A stretch of DNA of 23,786 nucleotides from JBCBKZ01 sp039026975 (lineage in GTDB: Bacteria > Bacteroidota > Bacteroidia > J057). Both the position numbers and the translations under genes were made by a program. The DNA is taken from assembly GCA_039026975.1 (NCBI GenBank), contig JBCCLI010000053.1, positions 1-23,786 on the forward strand, in the 5' to 3' direction. The notes beneath the pieces were generated by a model. That model made no database searches. It had not been told where the DNA came from and worked only from the letters and a program-made list of their open reading frames with translations. Of the stretch, positions 16,225 to 23,786 are shown one piece after another. The stretch's first letter is position 1; every line of letters starts with the position of its first letter.

Positions 16225-17109
16225 TTATTTTGCGTTAACTAGATAAACTCCTGCGAGAATGACTGCCATACCCATCACCTGGGGCAGGAGAACTTTTTCT
16301 CCATCTAGTAACCCCCAAAATACGGCTACTATAGGGATAAGGTAAGTCACGGAAGAGGAGAACACCTGATCTTTAAAACTGATAAGTTTATTAAAGATGA
16401 CCATAGCTAAGGCCGTTCCTATCACAGCCAGAATAAATATATACCCCAAAGAAGAGAGGGCATACTCCTGCGTTTGGAGTACAGTCCAGAAATTTGATCT
16501 TACCAGGTAAAAAGAAAAAGGAATAGCTGCTGCCGTCAGCACCAGAGCCGTAACTAAGATGGGGTTTAAGCTAGACAAATACTTCTTGATAATATTAGAG
16601 CTAAGGCCATAGCAGAAAGTAGCAAAAATGACCAATAGGGCATAGTACAGTTGATTAGATAGCTGTATGTCTGTACCTCCTCCTAAGATGAGAATGACAG
16701 CTCCTACCAGCCCTATAATGACACCGCTCAGCTGCTTCCATGAAAAGATGAGTCCAAAGAAGCTCACGCCTAGCAGCCACACAAAAATGGGCGTCAGTAC
16801 ATTTAGGATACCTGCTGTAGCACTATTAAGACCCGTCTCTGCTATAGGGAATAGAAATGAGGGGATGCCATTTCCTATCCAGCCTACTGCTAATAAGGCT
16901 ATCCACTGCTTACGACTGATCATTTTAAGTTCTTTTTGAAAGCCGAAAAGCCAGGGGAGGAGAGTTAGGCTGGATAAAACCATTCTTAAGGCACCTATCT
17001 GAAAAGGAGGGAAGGCAACTAACCCTTTTTTGATAAGGATAAAACTACTTCCCCACACTAAAGCTAATATTAGCAGAAGACTCCATGCCAGGAGGTCATC
17101 TTTATTCAT
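16225..17109 (-). CDS. EamA/DMT family permease
   Basis: The 294-residue inner-membrane protein has about ten hydrophobic helices arranged as two EamA repeats (about 8-141 and 152-292), the standard size and topology for the drug/metabolite transporter superfamily. The N-terminal 'LALVWGSSFILIKKGL' and the C-terminal 'YLIPIVAVFWGLLDGE' are typical family motifs. The substrate cannot be predicted; relatives export amino acids, nucleosides or other metabolites. It begins 2 bases after the tadA stop codon and probably belongs to the maf-tadA transcript. Confidence 0.9.
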   Translation of the reverse strand: MNKDDLLAWSLLLILALVWGSSFILIKKGLVAFPPFQIGALRMVLSSLTLLPWLFGFQKELKMISRKQWIALLAVGWIGNGIPSFLFPIAETGLNSATAGILNVLTPIFVWLLGVSFFGLIFSWKQLSGVIIGLVGAVILILGGGTDIQLSNQLYYALLVIFATFCYGLSSNIIKKYLSSLNPILVTALVLTAAAIPFSFYLVRSNFWTVLQTQEYALSSLGYIFILAVIGTALAMVIFNKLISFKDQVFSSSVTYLIPIVAVFWGLLDGEKVLLPQVMGMAVILAGVYLVNAK

Positions 17110-17111
17110 AT

Positions 17112-17564
17112 TTAGGTTCCTCTTTTGTTCTTAAAAAAATCTTTCATGAGGGCACTGCATTCTGCCTCCATGATACCGCCTATCACTTTAGCTTTAGGGT
17201 GTAGTAAAAAGGGTTGGTACCTTCTGAAGCCAAACTTAGGTTCTTCTGCCCCATAAATGACAGTAGAGATCTGGGCCCACCTGATAGCACCCGCACACAT
17301 GGGACAAGGCTCCACCGTAACGTAGATTTTACAGTCAGGGAGATATTTACTGTTGAAGTATTCACAGGCGGCGGTGAGCGCTATCATCTCCGCATGTGCT
17401 GTGGGATCCTGGAGGCGTTCTGTCTGATTATATCCCTTCCCTATGATTTGGTAATCACTGACAATGACTGCTCCTATAGGCACTTCATTCTCTTCATATG
17501 CTTGTTCTGCAAGCAGATATGCTTGTCGCATAAAATGCTCATCTGAGTGGATAGACAGTTTCAT
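17112..17564 (-). CDS. tadA: tRNA adenosine(34) deaminase
   Basis: The 150-residue zinc deaminase converts A34 to inosine in the wobble position of tRNA-Arg(ACG). The catalytic His57-Ala-Glu59 in 'TAHAEM' and the zinc cysteines Cys87 and Cys90 in 'EPCPMCAGAI' are intact, as is 'NEVPIGAVIV'. Length and motifs are those of bacterial TadA. A guanine deaminase or other nucleoside deaminase is less likely, given 'HAEM' together with 'AGAIRWAQI'. The gene lies between maf (15 bases upstream) and the EamA permease (2 bases downstream), indicating one operon. Confidence 0.9.
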   Translation of the reverse strand: MKLSIHSDEHFMRQAYLLAEQAYEENEVPIGAVIVSDYQIIGKGYNQTERLQDPTAHAEMIALTAACEYFNSKYLPDCKIYVTVEPCPMCAGAIRWAQISTVIYGAEEPKFGFRRYQPFLLHPKAKVIGGIMEAECSALMKDFFKNKRGT

Positions 17565-17579
17565 AACAGAGTCCCAAGA

Positions 17580-18185
17580 TCAGGCGCTAAGTTGAGTGAG
17601 TTCTTGGTAGAGTTTACATAGAGGAAGTCCTATTACGCCGTAGTAATCACCCTCTATTCCGGTAATACCTATTTTCCCTATCCACTCCTGAATCCCATAA
17701 GCACCAGCTTTATCATAAGGTTCGCAGGTATCTATGTAATAGTCTATTTCTTCTCTTGTGAGGGGCTTGAAAGTAACCAGTGTTTCCTCAGCAAAGCTCT
17801 TGAATCTCCCTTTCCAGAATACAGTCACGCCAGTAACTACGTGGTGGGTTTTCCCTGATAGTTTGGTGAGCATCTCTACTGCATGTTCTCTGTTCTCAGG
17901 CTTTCCCATAATTTCTCCTTCTAAGGCCACAATGGTATCCGCAGTGATCACTATGTTATCAGGAGAAAGATCATCATAAGCCTTAGCCTTATTTTCAGAA
18001 ACTAGTACAGCTACTGCCCTGGGGTGAATATCCTCAGGAAAATACTCGGACACTGGTCTTACGAGAATCTCAAACTCTACTTCTAATTCAGAAAGTAATT
18101 CTTTTCTTCTTGGAGAATTGGATGCCAGAATAACCGGCGCAGGTAAGTTCATATAGTATGATTTTGTAAGTTCGAATTTAGTCAA
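17580..18185 (-). CDS. maf: Maf-like nucleotide pyrophosphatase
   Basis: The 201-residue Maf/HAM1-like enzyme hydrolyses non-canonical or regulatory nucleoside triphosphates to monophosphates, a house-cleaning role sometimes linked to septum formation. The N-terminal 'LASNSPRRKELL' substrate loop, 'ADTIVALEGEIMGKP' with the catalytic Asp, and the 'DKAGAYGIQEW' region are all present. The annotated ATG gives an 11-residue extension. The Met at residue 12 (base 18152, 'MNLPAPVILASNSPRR') is an equally plausible start. It is the first gene of the maf-tadA-EamA cluster. Confidence 0.92.
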   Translation of the reverse strand: MTKFELTKSYYMNLPAPVILASNSPRRKELLSELEVEFEILVRPVSEYFPEDIHPRAVAVLVSENKAKAYDDLSPDNIVITADTIVALEGEIMGKPENREHAVEMLTKLSGKTHHVVTGVTVFWKGRFKSFAEETLVTFKPLTREEIDYYIDTCEPYDKAGAYGIQEWIGKIGITGIEGDYYGVIGLPLCKLYQELTQLSA

Positions 18186-18376
18186 TCATCTATATGAAAC
18201 ACGAAAATGAGAAAAAAGATTAGGCGCTTGATGAAAAGCGTAATGTTAGGAGGAAATCATACCTAATGAGCCTTACAGACCCTAACGTTTTTTCATAATG
18301 GCACACTATTCCTCAGAAAGTGAAATGACTAATATCTTCTACCCTCTAGTACAAAATTTTCGGTATCTGCTAGGGG

Positions 18377-19927
18377 TTAATCTGGTACATATATCCATAA
18401 GTCATTTTGGTTAAAATCATTCTCATCTACTCCGAAGCCTACAAATGCAAGATCACCAATGGTGAAGCTGATGGCGTCAGCACGCCGTCCTCCTGGGAAG
18501 GGATCTATGATAGACCATTCATTCTGGTCAGGATTGAAGGTAAGCATATCTGCTGACCGGCCGGTAAGGAATGTACCCGTTCCTAAGAATCCTTGGTTTC
18601 CTGCCCCAAAACTGATAGCCCTTTCTCTGTCTCCCCTGATGATGTCCTGTTTCTTACTCCAGGTATCCAGCATGGGATCATACTCATAAAAATCATTTAG
18701 GAGATTATCACCATCATCTCTTCCTGTGCCTACATATCCTTTCCCGTTCAAGGCGAAAGCAGTAGCCTCTAACCTGCCCTTTCCAGGGATGTTTGCCTTC
18801 AGTGTCCAGCTTTGACTGTTCGGATCAAACTCATAAAAAGCGGCCAAATGAGAAGACCCGTCTCCACCAGAACCCCAGTACCCTTTACCATCTAAGCTGA
18901 AGGCTATAGCTGTGGTCGCAGGCATAGGTAGGCCGGAGGGGATCCTGTTCCAGCTATCCTGTACAGGATCATAAATATGGATAGAGTCCAAAATTCCGCC
19001 TTGTCCATCTCCAGAAATGACATACCCCTTTCCATCTAGTGCAAAGGCAGCCGCATTTGACAGGAAGGTAATGTCTGCTTTTTGGGTAAAGGAGAAGTTA
19101 GTAGGGTCAAATTCCCAGAAGTCCTTAAGGAAAGCGGAAGCATCATCTTGTCCTCCTCCCAAATAGGCTTTTCCATCTAAAACAAAACTAAAGGCACCTA
19201 CTCGAGCCGTTAGGCTAATTGGGACATTGGCTACGGGAGCCCATACCCCTTTCACAGTAAAGGTGGTAGCTGTACTGTAGGTAGTAGCTCCTCCTGCCGT
19301 AGCATAAGCACGTACACGTACCTCTGTTCCTAAGGGATATCCGCTCAGGGTACTTGTGAAGGCAGTATTGCCTAAAGGGATTCCTAGCTGGGTGCGATCA
19401 TCTTGGATGGTAGGATCCCTGCTTTCCGCTGTCCAACAGTGCCCATAGTTAGTAACAGATACGGTAGGAGCAAATTTTAAATCCCCTTGTATGTTTCCTT
19501 CAAACGGGTTTTGGGGATCTGGGGTAAAGGTAGGGCTTGTGCTAATAGTTACTACCCCATAGGTGATAGTATTTCCGTATCTACGGGTATTCCTGTCCTG
19601 CGCAAAAGGACGTATCAGGTACGTGAATCTATCATCCAGGAGAGATAAGTCCCCCACTATTTCATTAGCGCTAGAGGAAAGTATGGGTAGAGAATCATTC
19701 CCTACAGTAGGAATGGAGGATGCATCCAGAGAGTATACAAAACCGGATCTTCTAAGCCCTTCTCCTGCAGAGATAATGTTCGTAGTTATGGTTAGGGCTA
19801 CAGGATCCAGCGTGGTTTCTCCAAGCGTAACTGGAGGGGTAGGAGTGCTACTTTCGAATCTCTCGCATGCCCATAAGGACAGTAGACTAACTCCTGATAG
19901 AAGAACGGCTAAGGATTTGGATGACAT
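18377..19927 (-). CDS. Kelch-repeat lipoprotein with two FN3/Ig-like domains
   Basis: The 516-residue exported lipoprotein has a signal peptide ending in the lipobox LWAC (Cys21). Residues of about 35-225 form two beta-sandwich domains; the second has the Bacteroidota FN3-like pattern 'NYGHCWTAES' and 'VRVRAYATAGG'. From about residue 238 to the end there are six Kelch repeats, each with a 'GKGY(V/W)G(S/T)G' turn and a following 'YDP' or 'FDP' strand, giving a six-bladed propeller. Such propellers bind glycans or proteins; the ligand is unknown. The gene starts 25 bases after the stop codon of the trypsin-like protease gene, so the two are probably coexpressed envelope partners. The 191 bases downstream, before maf, hold no gene. 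Confidence 0.85.
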   Translation of the reverse strand: MSSKSLAVLLSGVSLLSLWACERFESSTPTPPVTLGETTLDPVALTITTNIISAGEGLRRSGFVYSLDASSIPTVGNDSLPILSSSANEIVGDLSLLDDRFTYLIRPFAQDRNTRRYGNTITYGVVTISTSPTFTPDPQNPFEGNIQGDLKFAPTVSVTNYGHCWTAESRDPTIQDDRTQLGIPLGNTAFTSTLSGYPLGTEVRVRAYATAGGATTYSTATTFTVKGVWAPVANVPISLTARVGAFSFVLDGKAYLGGGQDDASAFLKDFWEFDPTNFSFTQKADITFLSNAAAFALDGKGYVISGDGQGGILDSIHIYDPVQDSWNRIPSGLPMPATTAIAFSLDGKGYWGSGGDGSSHLAAFYEFDPNSQSWTLKANIPGKGRLEATAFALNGKGYVGTGRDDGDNLLNDFYEYDPMLDTWSKKQDIIRGDRERAISFGAGNQGFLGTGTFLTGRSADMLTFNPDQNEWSIIDPFPGGRRADAISFTIGDLAFVGFGVDENDFNQNDLWIYVPD

Positions 19928-19952
19928 AGAGAAATTAGCTTAAGAGATGATG

Positions 19953-20999
19953 CTAGAATTTACAAGACAAATAGAATCCTAAATTGGGGGAGAGGTTCTG
20001 GTTTAGACTAAATGTGGGGCTTAGTTGTAGTCTCTTCTTTTTTACCTTATTTCTGTAAAGTAACCAGGAGGTAACCCCCATAGCTACAGCAGAAGTGGCT
20101 GTAATGATGGCAAGGGTTCCTCTGTTATTAGCCTTTTCTAGTGTGCTTTCTCTATCACTCTCCTGTCCATCCTGGTCCTCAAACACACAATCTCTAATAT
20201 TGAAGTCCTCGCAGTCTTCTATCTTATTCTCATCATAGGTTCTTTTTAATCGTTGGGCTTCACTTTCCAGAATGATGCTAGCTGTTATACCTGCGAGCGC
20301 ACCCCCTGCCAGGTACCAGCTGATCTGGTCAGGGTGGATTTTAGGGGCAAGTAGGTTGGTCGTTGGGATACTCCATCTGCTGAGCTCTCGGTTGATCTCT
20401 GAGAGTTTGACCACTTCTGCTGATTGCTCATTTACATTAATCAGCATACCCAATAGTTTCTTGCCAGACTGAGAGAAAACCGGAGCGCCAGAGAAGCCAG
20501 GAACTATTTGGGCGTTATAAATAGAAAATGTCCCTACACTGTAGCTGGGCTGTAGGATCTGGTTTCCCTCTACGGTAGTCCATTCTGCTCCCCTGGGATG
20601 ACCTATCACCGTAACTTTTTCACCCTTTCTGATATCTTCCTCCTCAGCACGAGTAAAAGCCTGGATAGTGTAGAGGAGGGATGACGGCACCTCTACTGTC
20701 AGGATAGCCAAATCCAGAGACTCATCATACTTAAAGATTTCTCCAGGGAACTCCTGCGTGATGGCATCCTTAAATTTGATGATAGGATCTTCCGCTGGGT
20801 AATCCTCTTTGTATACTACGTGTAGGGCTGTGGCTATAAATACCTGATTACCTTGAGTACCTACTATCCAGCCAGTACCACTATCTTCTCCCAGGGGGCT
20901 GTTACTTGTAATGGAGACAATGGACCGCTTGGATGATTGGGCTTGGAGAAGGAATACCACCAGCGATAAACAAGAGAATAGGGCTATTCTTTTGAACAT
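19953..20999 (-). CDS. Secreted trypsin-like serine protease with C-terminal membrane region
   Basis: The 348-residue protein has a signal peptide (about 1-21, ending 'LLQAQ') and an S1/HtrA-type protease domain at about 28-210. The catalytic triad is intact: His60 in 'ATALHVV', Asp96 in 'SLDLAIL' and Ser170 in 'PGFSGAPVF'. No PDZ domain follows. Instead there are two hydrophobic helices (about 227-244 and 296-314) joined by an acidic linker with two Cys (263 and 271), then a basic stretch and a final beta-strand-like tail ending in Phe. The layout suggests a membrane-tethered periplasmic protease. Whether the helices insert in the inner membrane is inferred. The Kelch lipoprotein gene follows after 25 bases. 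Confidence 0.85.
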   Translation of the reverse strand: MFKRIALFSCLSLVVFLLQAQSSKRSIVSITSNSPLGEDSGTGWIVGTQGNQVFIATALHVVYKEDYPAEDPIIKFKDAITQEFPGEIFKYDESLDLAILTVEVPSSLLYTIQAFTRAEEEDIRKGEKVTVIGHPRGAEWTTVEGNQILQPSYSVGTFSIYNAQIVPGFSGAPVFSQSGKKLLGMLINVNEQSAEVVKLSEINRELSRWSIPTTNLLAPKIHPDQISWYLAGGALAGITASIILESEAQRLKRTYDENKIEDCEDFNIRDCVFEDQDGQESDRESTLEKANNRGTLAIITATSAVAMGVTSWLLYRNKVKKKRLQLSPTFSLNQNLSPNLGFYLSCKF

Positions 21000-21101
21000 A
21001 GTGACAGGATATTAAATGGAGGGAGGAGAGAACTAAATATAAAGGATATTTTGAAGAACTGTCTTATCTATTCGCCTAAAAGCCAAAATATTACAGCTCT
21101 A

Positions 21102-21605
21102 CTACCAAATTTTTTCTCCCTTGAAGAGCCATTGACTCCAGTTTTTATCGTAGGTATGTACTTTTTCTGTTGGTTGACCCTCACTATCTACTACCTGGTT
21201 TCCATTATTTTTCCAGTCAAAAATACCCCCATATAAATTCTGTACATTACTGAACCCCATTTTCTTAAGTTTTTCACCTACACGCTCACTTCTTACCCCT
21301 ATAGAACAATAGACTAATATGGGCGTGTCTCTAGGGAGATCCTTTACCATAGATTTTTTGAAAGATAAGTACCCTCCATACTTAGCGCCTGGAATATGGC
21401 TAACCTGAAACTCTTTCTTCTCCCTTGTATCCAGGACATAGAAATGATCTAGCCCCTGGTTTTTGACCTCTGCCTCATAAATGAGGGGGACGGTTTGCTT
21501 ATACATGCTGGTGGCCTGTGCATCAAAGCGTTCCTCATCTGATAATTGAGCAGGGAGTCCAATGCTACTAATCAGTAGTCCAATAAAAATGATGGTATAC
21601 CGCAT
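21102..21605 (-). CDS. Secreted rhodanese-like domain protein
   Basis: The 167-residue protein has a signal peptide ending in 'GLPAQ' (about 1-20) and one rhodanese domain at about 35-135. The active-site loop is 'YCSIGVRSE' with Cys100, which can carry persulfide sulfur; 'VLDTREKKEF' and 'IPGAKYGG' are the usual conserved surroundings. A periplasmic sulfurtransferase or sulfide/thiol-handling role is inferred. Its gene starts 48 bases after the aquaporin gene on the same strand and ends 102 bases before the protease gene. Confidence 0.9.
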   Translation of the reverse strand: MRYTIIFIGLLISSIGLPAQLSDEERFDAQATSMYKQTVPLIYEAEVKNQGLDHFYVLDTREKKEFQVSHIPGAKYGGYLSFKKSMVKDLPRDTPILVYCSIGVRSERVGEKLKKMGFSNVQNLYGGIFDWKNNGNQVVDSEGQPTEKVHTYDKNWSQWLFKGEKIW

Positions 21606-21653
21606 ATCCTTATAGTTGGTAGTTATATAACGTATCCTATGCGCCCTTAGGTC

Positions 21654-22394
21654 TTAAGATCCTAATAAGAAGTATAATCCAGCTGCTACTACTCCTCCAA
21701 TAATAGGCCCAATGACAGGTACCCAGGCATATCCCCAGTCATTACTTCCTTTTCCTTTAATAGGAAGAATAGCATGCATGAGCCTAGGGCCTAAATCCCT
21801 AGCTGGGTTTATAGCATACCCAGTAGTTCCTCCAAGGGACATTCCTATAGAGAATACGACCAGACCAGCAGGTAAAGCTCCTAAGGTGCCTAAGCCTATA
21901 GTCCCATTCGTTCCATCTGCCATTTGTAAATCAGCCCCTACAGAATACAGGGCAGCAAAAACCAGGACAAAGGTTCCAAGAATTTCAGAGAACACATTAG
22001 AAGGAATATTTTTAATAGCTGGGGCAGTAGAAAAGGTAGCCAGTTTAGTCCCTTGATCAGACGTGCGGTCATAATGGTCTTTATACATGAGCCAGACGGT
22101 AGCCCCTCCTGTCATGGCTCCTAGCATTTGGGCGAGTATGTATGTGGGAACCTTAGCCCAGGCAAAGGTATCTGCTACTGCCAGGCCTATGGTCACCGCT
22201 GGATTCAGGTGTGCCCCGCTGTAAGGCCCTACAATAGCTACGGCAATGAAAACGGCCATCCCCCAACCCAGAAAAATTACAAGGGGTCCTGAGTCATACC
22301 CTTTAGTTTCCTTGAGAATAACATTGGCTACTACTCCATTCCCGAGTAGAATAAGAATGAAGGTGCCTATAAACTCTGCGATGATAGCTTGCAT
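21654..22394 (-). CDS. glpF: MIP-family channel, GlpF-type aquaglyceroporin
   Basis: The 246-residue inner-membrane channel has six helices and two half-helices carrying the NPA boxes: 'HLNPAVT' at about 63-69 and 'INPARD' at 195-200. The Asp after the second NPAR is typical of glycerol-conducting members rather than strict water channels, so facilitated glycerol diffusion is likely. No glycerol kinase (glpK) or glpD is next to it here, which leaves the physiological substrate open. The 348 bases upstream separate it from the divergent CHAT-like gene. Confidence 0.9.
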   Translation of the reverse strand: MQAIIAEFIGTFILILLGNGVVANVILKETKGYDSGPLVIFLGWGMAVFIAVAIVGPYSGAHLNPAVTIGLAVADTFAWAKVPTYILAQMLGAMTGGATVWLMYKDHYDRTSDQGTKLATFSTAPAIKNIPSNVFSEILGTFVLVFAALYSVGADLQMADGTNGTIGLGTLGALPAGLVVFSIGMSLGGTTGYAINPARDLGPRLMHAILPIKGKGSNDWGYAWVPVIGPIIGGVVAAGLYFLLGS

Positions 22395-22495
22395 AGTAGT
22401 GTGTAGATGATGAAAATTCTAAAATGGCAGAATATATAAAAACTTTTCTATAAGCTCTTCAGAATAATGTTACTTTCTGGCTAATAGGGGTAGAA

Positions 22496-22615
22496 ATGGA
22501 ATGGTCGGAACAGGAGAAAGCTTTTCATATGAATGAGTTGAATGAATTATTAATTTCATACGTTATTGAAGAGGAAGAGTATTATTCATTGTTCGAAATG
22601 CTTTTCTCTGAATGA
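22496..22615 (+). CDS. Possible 39-residue acidic small protein
   Basis: The ATG at 22496 opens a 39-codon frame ending in TGA. The predicted peptide is very acidic and mostly helical by eye, with 'MNELNELLISYVIEEEEYY' in the middle. An AGGGGT a few bases upstream is a Shine-Dalgarno-like sequence, unusual in this window. It points toward the CHAT-like gene and ends about 127 bases before it. It resembles no protein I know and may be chance; an alternative start is the internal Met12. Confidence 0.2.
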   Translation: MEWSEQEKAFHMNELNELLISYVIEEEEYYSLFEMLFSE

Positions 22616-22617
22616 GT
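22520..22617 (+). repeat. Imperfect direct repeat in the intergenic region
   Basis: GCTTTTCATATGAATGAGT at 22520-22538 recurs as GCTTTTCTCT-GAATGAGT at 22600-22617, sharing a 7-base and an 8-base block about 80 bases apart. Both copies fall inside the small ORF or at its end. It could be a binding-site pair or chance. Confidence 0.3.
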
Positions 22618-22742
22618 CAACGTCCACTCATACCTGTTTCAGTAAGGGTGGTCTTATGATTCACACAGTCTAATCAGAAGGGATTAATAGTAGAATCAGA
22701 ATTCAATATATTTACTGACTACACTTATCTGCAGTATGGAGT

Positions 22743-23786
22743 ATGAATAGTATCCAGGAAAGACCTTTAATCCTCCTAACTTATACTAACAGACAGGCAA
22801 GTAAGCAGAGACCAGTTTCTGTAGACCAGGAATTAACAGCTGTAACTAATAGCCTGCGCCCGTTAGTAGAGGAAGAAATTTGTGAGGTAATAAATGCTAC
22901 TAATCCCACAGAGGGATATTTTCTGGATATTATCCAGAATGAAGAGCTGCAAAGCAGGATCTCCATTATTCACCTTTCAGGAGGCGTTATCAGTGGAAAT
23001 ATTCTACTATTCCCAGATGCTAGTGGGAAAAGTAAAATAGTAGAGCCCAAAAAACTTGGGGAGCATCTCTCCAAGCTGCCTAACCTGAAAATGGTCTTCA
23101 TTACGGGCATTTTTAAGCCAGGCTTAGTTAATGAGCTCTTAAAAGCTGGAGTCCCCTCTATCATTTCCATTGGCTTTTTTGAAGAAAGTTATAACCTCCC
23201 GGTAGAATTTTATTCTCAAGTAGCTAGTAGCAGAACGCTAAAACAGGCCTATGGGTACGTAACCATTAGAGATGATAGCCTTCAGTATGAGCTTCTTTCT
23301 ATAGAGGAAGATGGAGAAATCAGCCGGCAGGCTTTTAAACCAGGACTCTATGTAAATAGAGATAAGCAAGAAAAACTTAACTGGAGTACCCGTATTAAGG
23401 TAAGTGCGGATGAGAGTGAGGAGTTTAAGGTTCCAGACATAAACAGCCTGCCCTCTGTTCGCAAACACAGAACTAGAAAAATAGTCCTGGGAATCTTACT
23501 GATCTTAATGGCTGCTGGAGGGGTGTATGCTTTTTTCACTCCCTACACCCAGCGCCTGATAGCTAATTTTATGAATAAAGGGAATTGCCCGTTCCCTAAC
23601 CAGGAAGATACTTATAATGTACTGGTACTGCCTTTTCCTGATGGAGAAAGCTGTAGCACTGAAGATGAGGCGTATAAAAATGACTTATTGTCATCCCTGG
23701 AAGATTTTCAGTCGGAGAATCAACTTAAGTTATCGCTCAAGTATCAGTACGTGACTTGTCCACAGGAGGAGGGAGCCATCCTAACG
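22743..23786 (+). CDS. Catalytically degenerate CHAT-like membrane protein (3' end outside window)
   Basis: From the ATG at 22743 the frame stays open to the last base, giving 348 residues of an unfinished protein. An in-frame stop at 22716-22718 rules out a longer N-terminus. Residues of about 8-185 read like a CHAT (caspase-like) fold: 'PLILLTYTN', then 'SIIHLSGGV' where CHAT peptidases have HxSGHG, then 'LKMVFITGIF' where they have VFLNAC, then 'LLKAGVPSIISI' and 'EFYSQVASSRTLKQAYGYV'. The expected catalytic His is Gly81 and the expected Cys is Ile123, so it should not cleave. A basic patch and one membrane helix (about 246-265) follow. The part after the helix has three Cys (282, 304 and 339) and 'YNVLVLPFPDGES', which recalls the first strand of TolB/FlgO-like domains. 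A sensor or scaffold role is inferred. Confidence 0.6.
   Translation, partial: MNSIQERPLILLTYTNRQASKQRPVSVDQELTAVTNSLRPLVEEEICEVINATNPTEGYFLDIIQNEELQSRISIIHLSGGVISGNILLFPDASGKSKIVEPKKLGEHLSKLPNLKMVFITGIFKPGLVNELLKAGVPSIISIGFFEESYNLPVEFYSQVASSRTLKQAYGYVTIRDDSLQYELLSIEEDGEISRQAFKPGLYVNRDKQEKLNWSTRIKVSADESEEFKVPDINSLPSVRKHRTRKIVLGILLILMAAGGVYAFFTPYTQRLIANFMNKGNCPFPNQEDTYNVLVLPFPDGESCSTEDEAYKNDLLSSLEDFQSENQLKLSLKYQYVTCPQEEGAILT

Larger units (their letters stand above)
22395..22742. other. Gene-poor intergenic region between glpF and the CHAT-like gene
   Basis: This 348-base AT-rich stretch separates two divergent genes. It contains one possible 39-codon ORF (22496-22615), an imperfect direct repeat, and TATATTTA at 22707-22714, which is one base off the TAnnTTTG -7 box and would place transcription about 22 bases before the ATG at 22743. 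No tRNA, terminator or clear glpF promoter was recognised. Confidence 0.6.

Noticed and set aside
18245..18293. GTTAGG...CCTAAC followed by a T-run, as a plus-strand terminator
   Set aside because: The stem is only 6 bp with a loop of about 30 bases, and both flanking genes are on the minus strand, so no plus-strand transcript needs it.
22781..23539. Minus-strand ORFs opposite the CHAT-like gene
   Set aside because: They are several short overlapping frames, while the plus strand has one long frame with recognisable domain structure and a membrane helix.
1..23786. CRISPR arrays, tRNA genes, insertion sequences or prophage genes
   Set aside because: No regularly spaced repeats, cloverleaf-type sequences, transposase or integrase motifs or phage proteins were found on reading both strands.

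Overview
The window looks like a chromosomal segment from a member of the Bacteroidota, most likely a free-living Cytophagales- or Saprospiria-type bacterium. The evidence is: a large type IX secretion (T9SS) PorU2-like surface protein at the left edge; a DUF3810 membrane protein; the dimeric type of glycyl-tRNA synthetase; the short phosphatidylserine decarboxylase form; several secreted proteins with the 'AQ' signal-peptidase ending or lipoboxes typical of the phylum; few Shine-Dalgarno sequences; and two Bacteroidota-style -7 boxes (TAnnTTTG). GC content looks to be in the low 40s by eye. No tRNA, rRNA, CRISPR array, transposase, integrase or phage gene was seen, so most of the window reads as core chromosome. 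The last kilobase has an accessory character.

Left part (1-5231): the C-terminal part of the PorU2-like protein; a DUF3810 HExxH membrane protein whose gene overlaps a PaiA-like acetyltransferase; and, convergent with these, an HD-domain protein fused through a basic coiled coil to a Pycsar-effector-type (PycTM) membrane domain, with no cyclase in view.

Middle part (5463-12937): a lipoprotein FKBP prolyl isomerase converges through a strong terminator on the ravA-viaA pair (MoxR-type AAA+ ATPase plus VWA protein). An M42 aminopeptidase gene lies directly upstream of ravA and is probably cotranscribed with it. Then glyS, divergent from a SlyD-like FKBP. The middle therefore mixes protein quality control (two prolyl isomerases, a peptidase, a chaperone-like ATPase pair) with translation.

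Right part (12934-22394), all on the minus strand: psd with a GT-C-type membrane glycosyltransferase (envelope lipids and glycans); a secreted protein of unknown function; a maf-tadA-EamA cluster (nucleotide and tRNA housekeeping plus a transporter); and an envelope block made of a GlpF-type channel, a secreted rhodanese, a secreted trypsin-like protease with two C-terminal hydrophobic segments, and a Kelch-propeller lipoprotein.

Right edge (22395-23786): a 348-base gene-poor stretch with one possible 39-residue ORF, then the start of a plus-strand gene for a CHAT-like domain that lacks both catalytic residues, followed by a membrane helix and a Cys-containing exported region that runs off the window. 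This gene and the HD-PycTM protein are the best candidates for an undescribed signalling or defence system, but neither has a complete recognisable system around it here.
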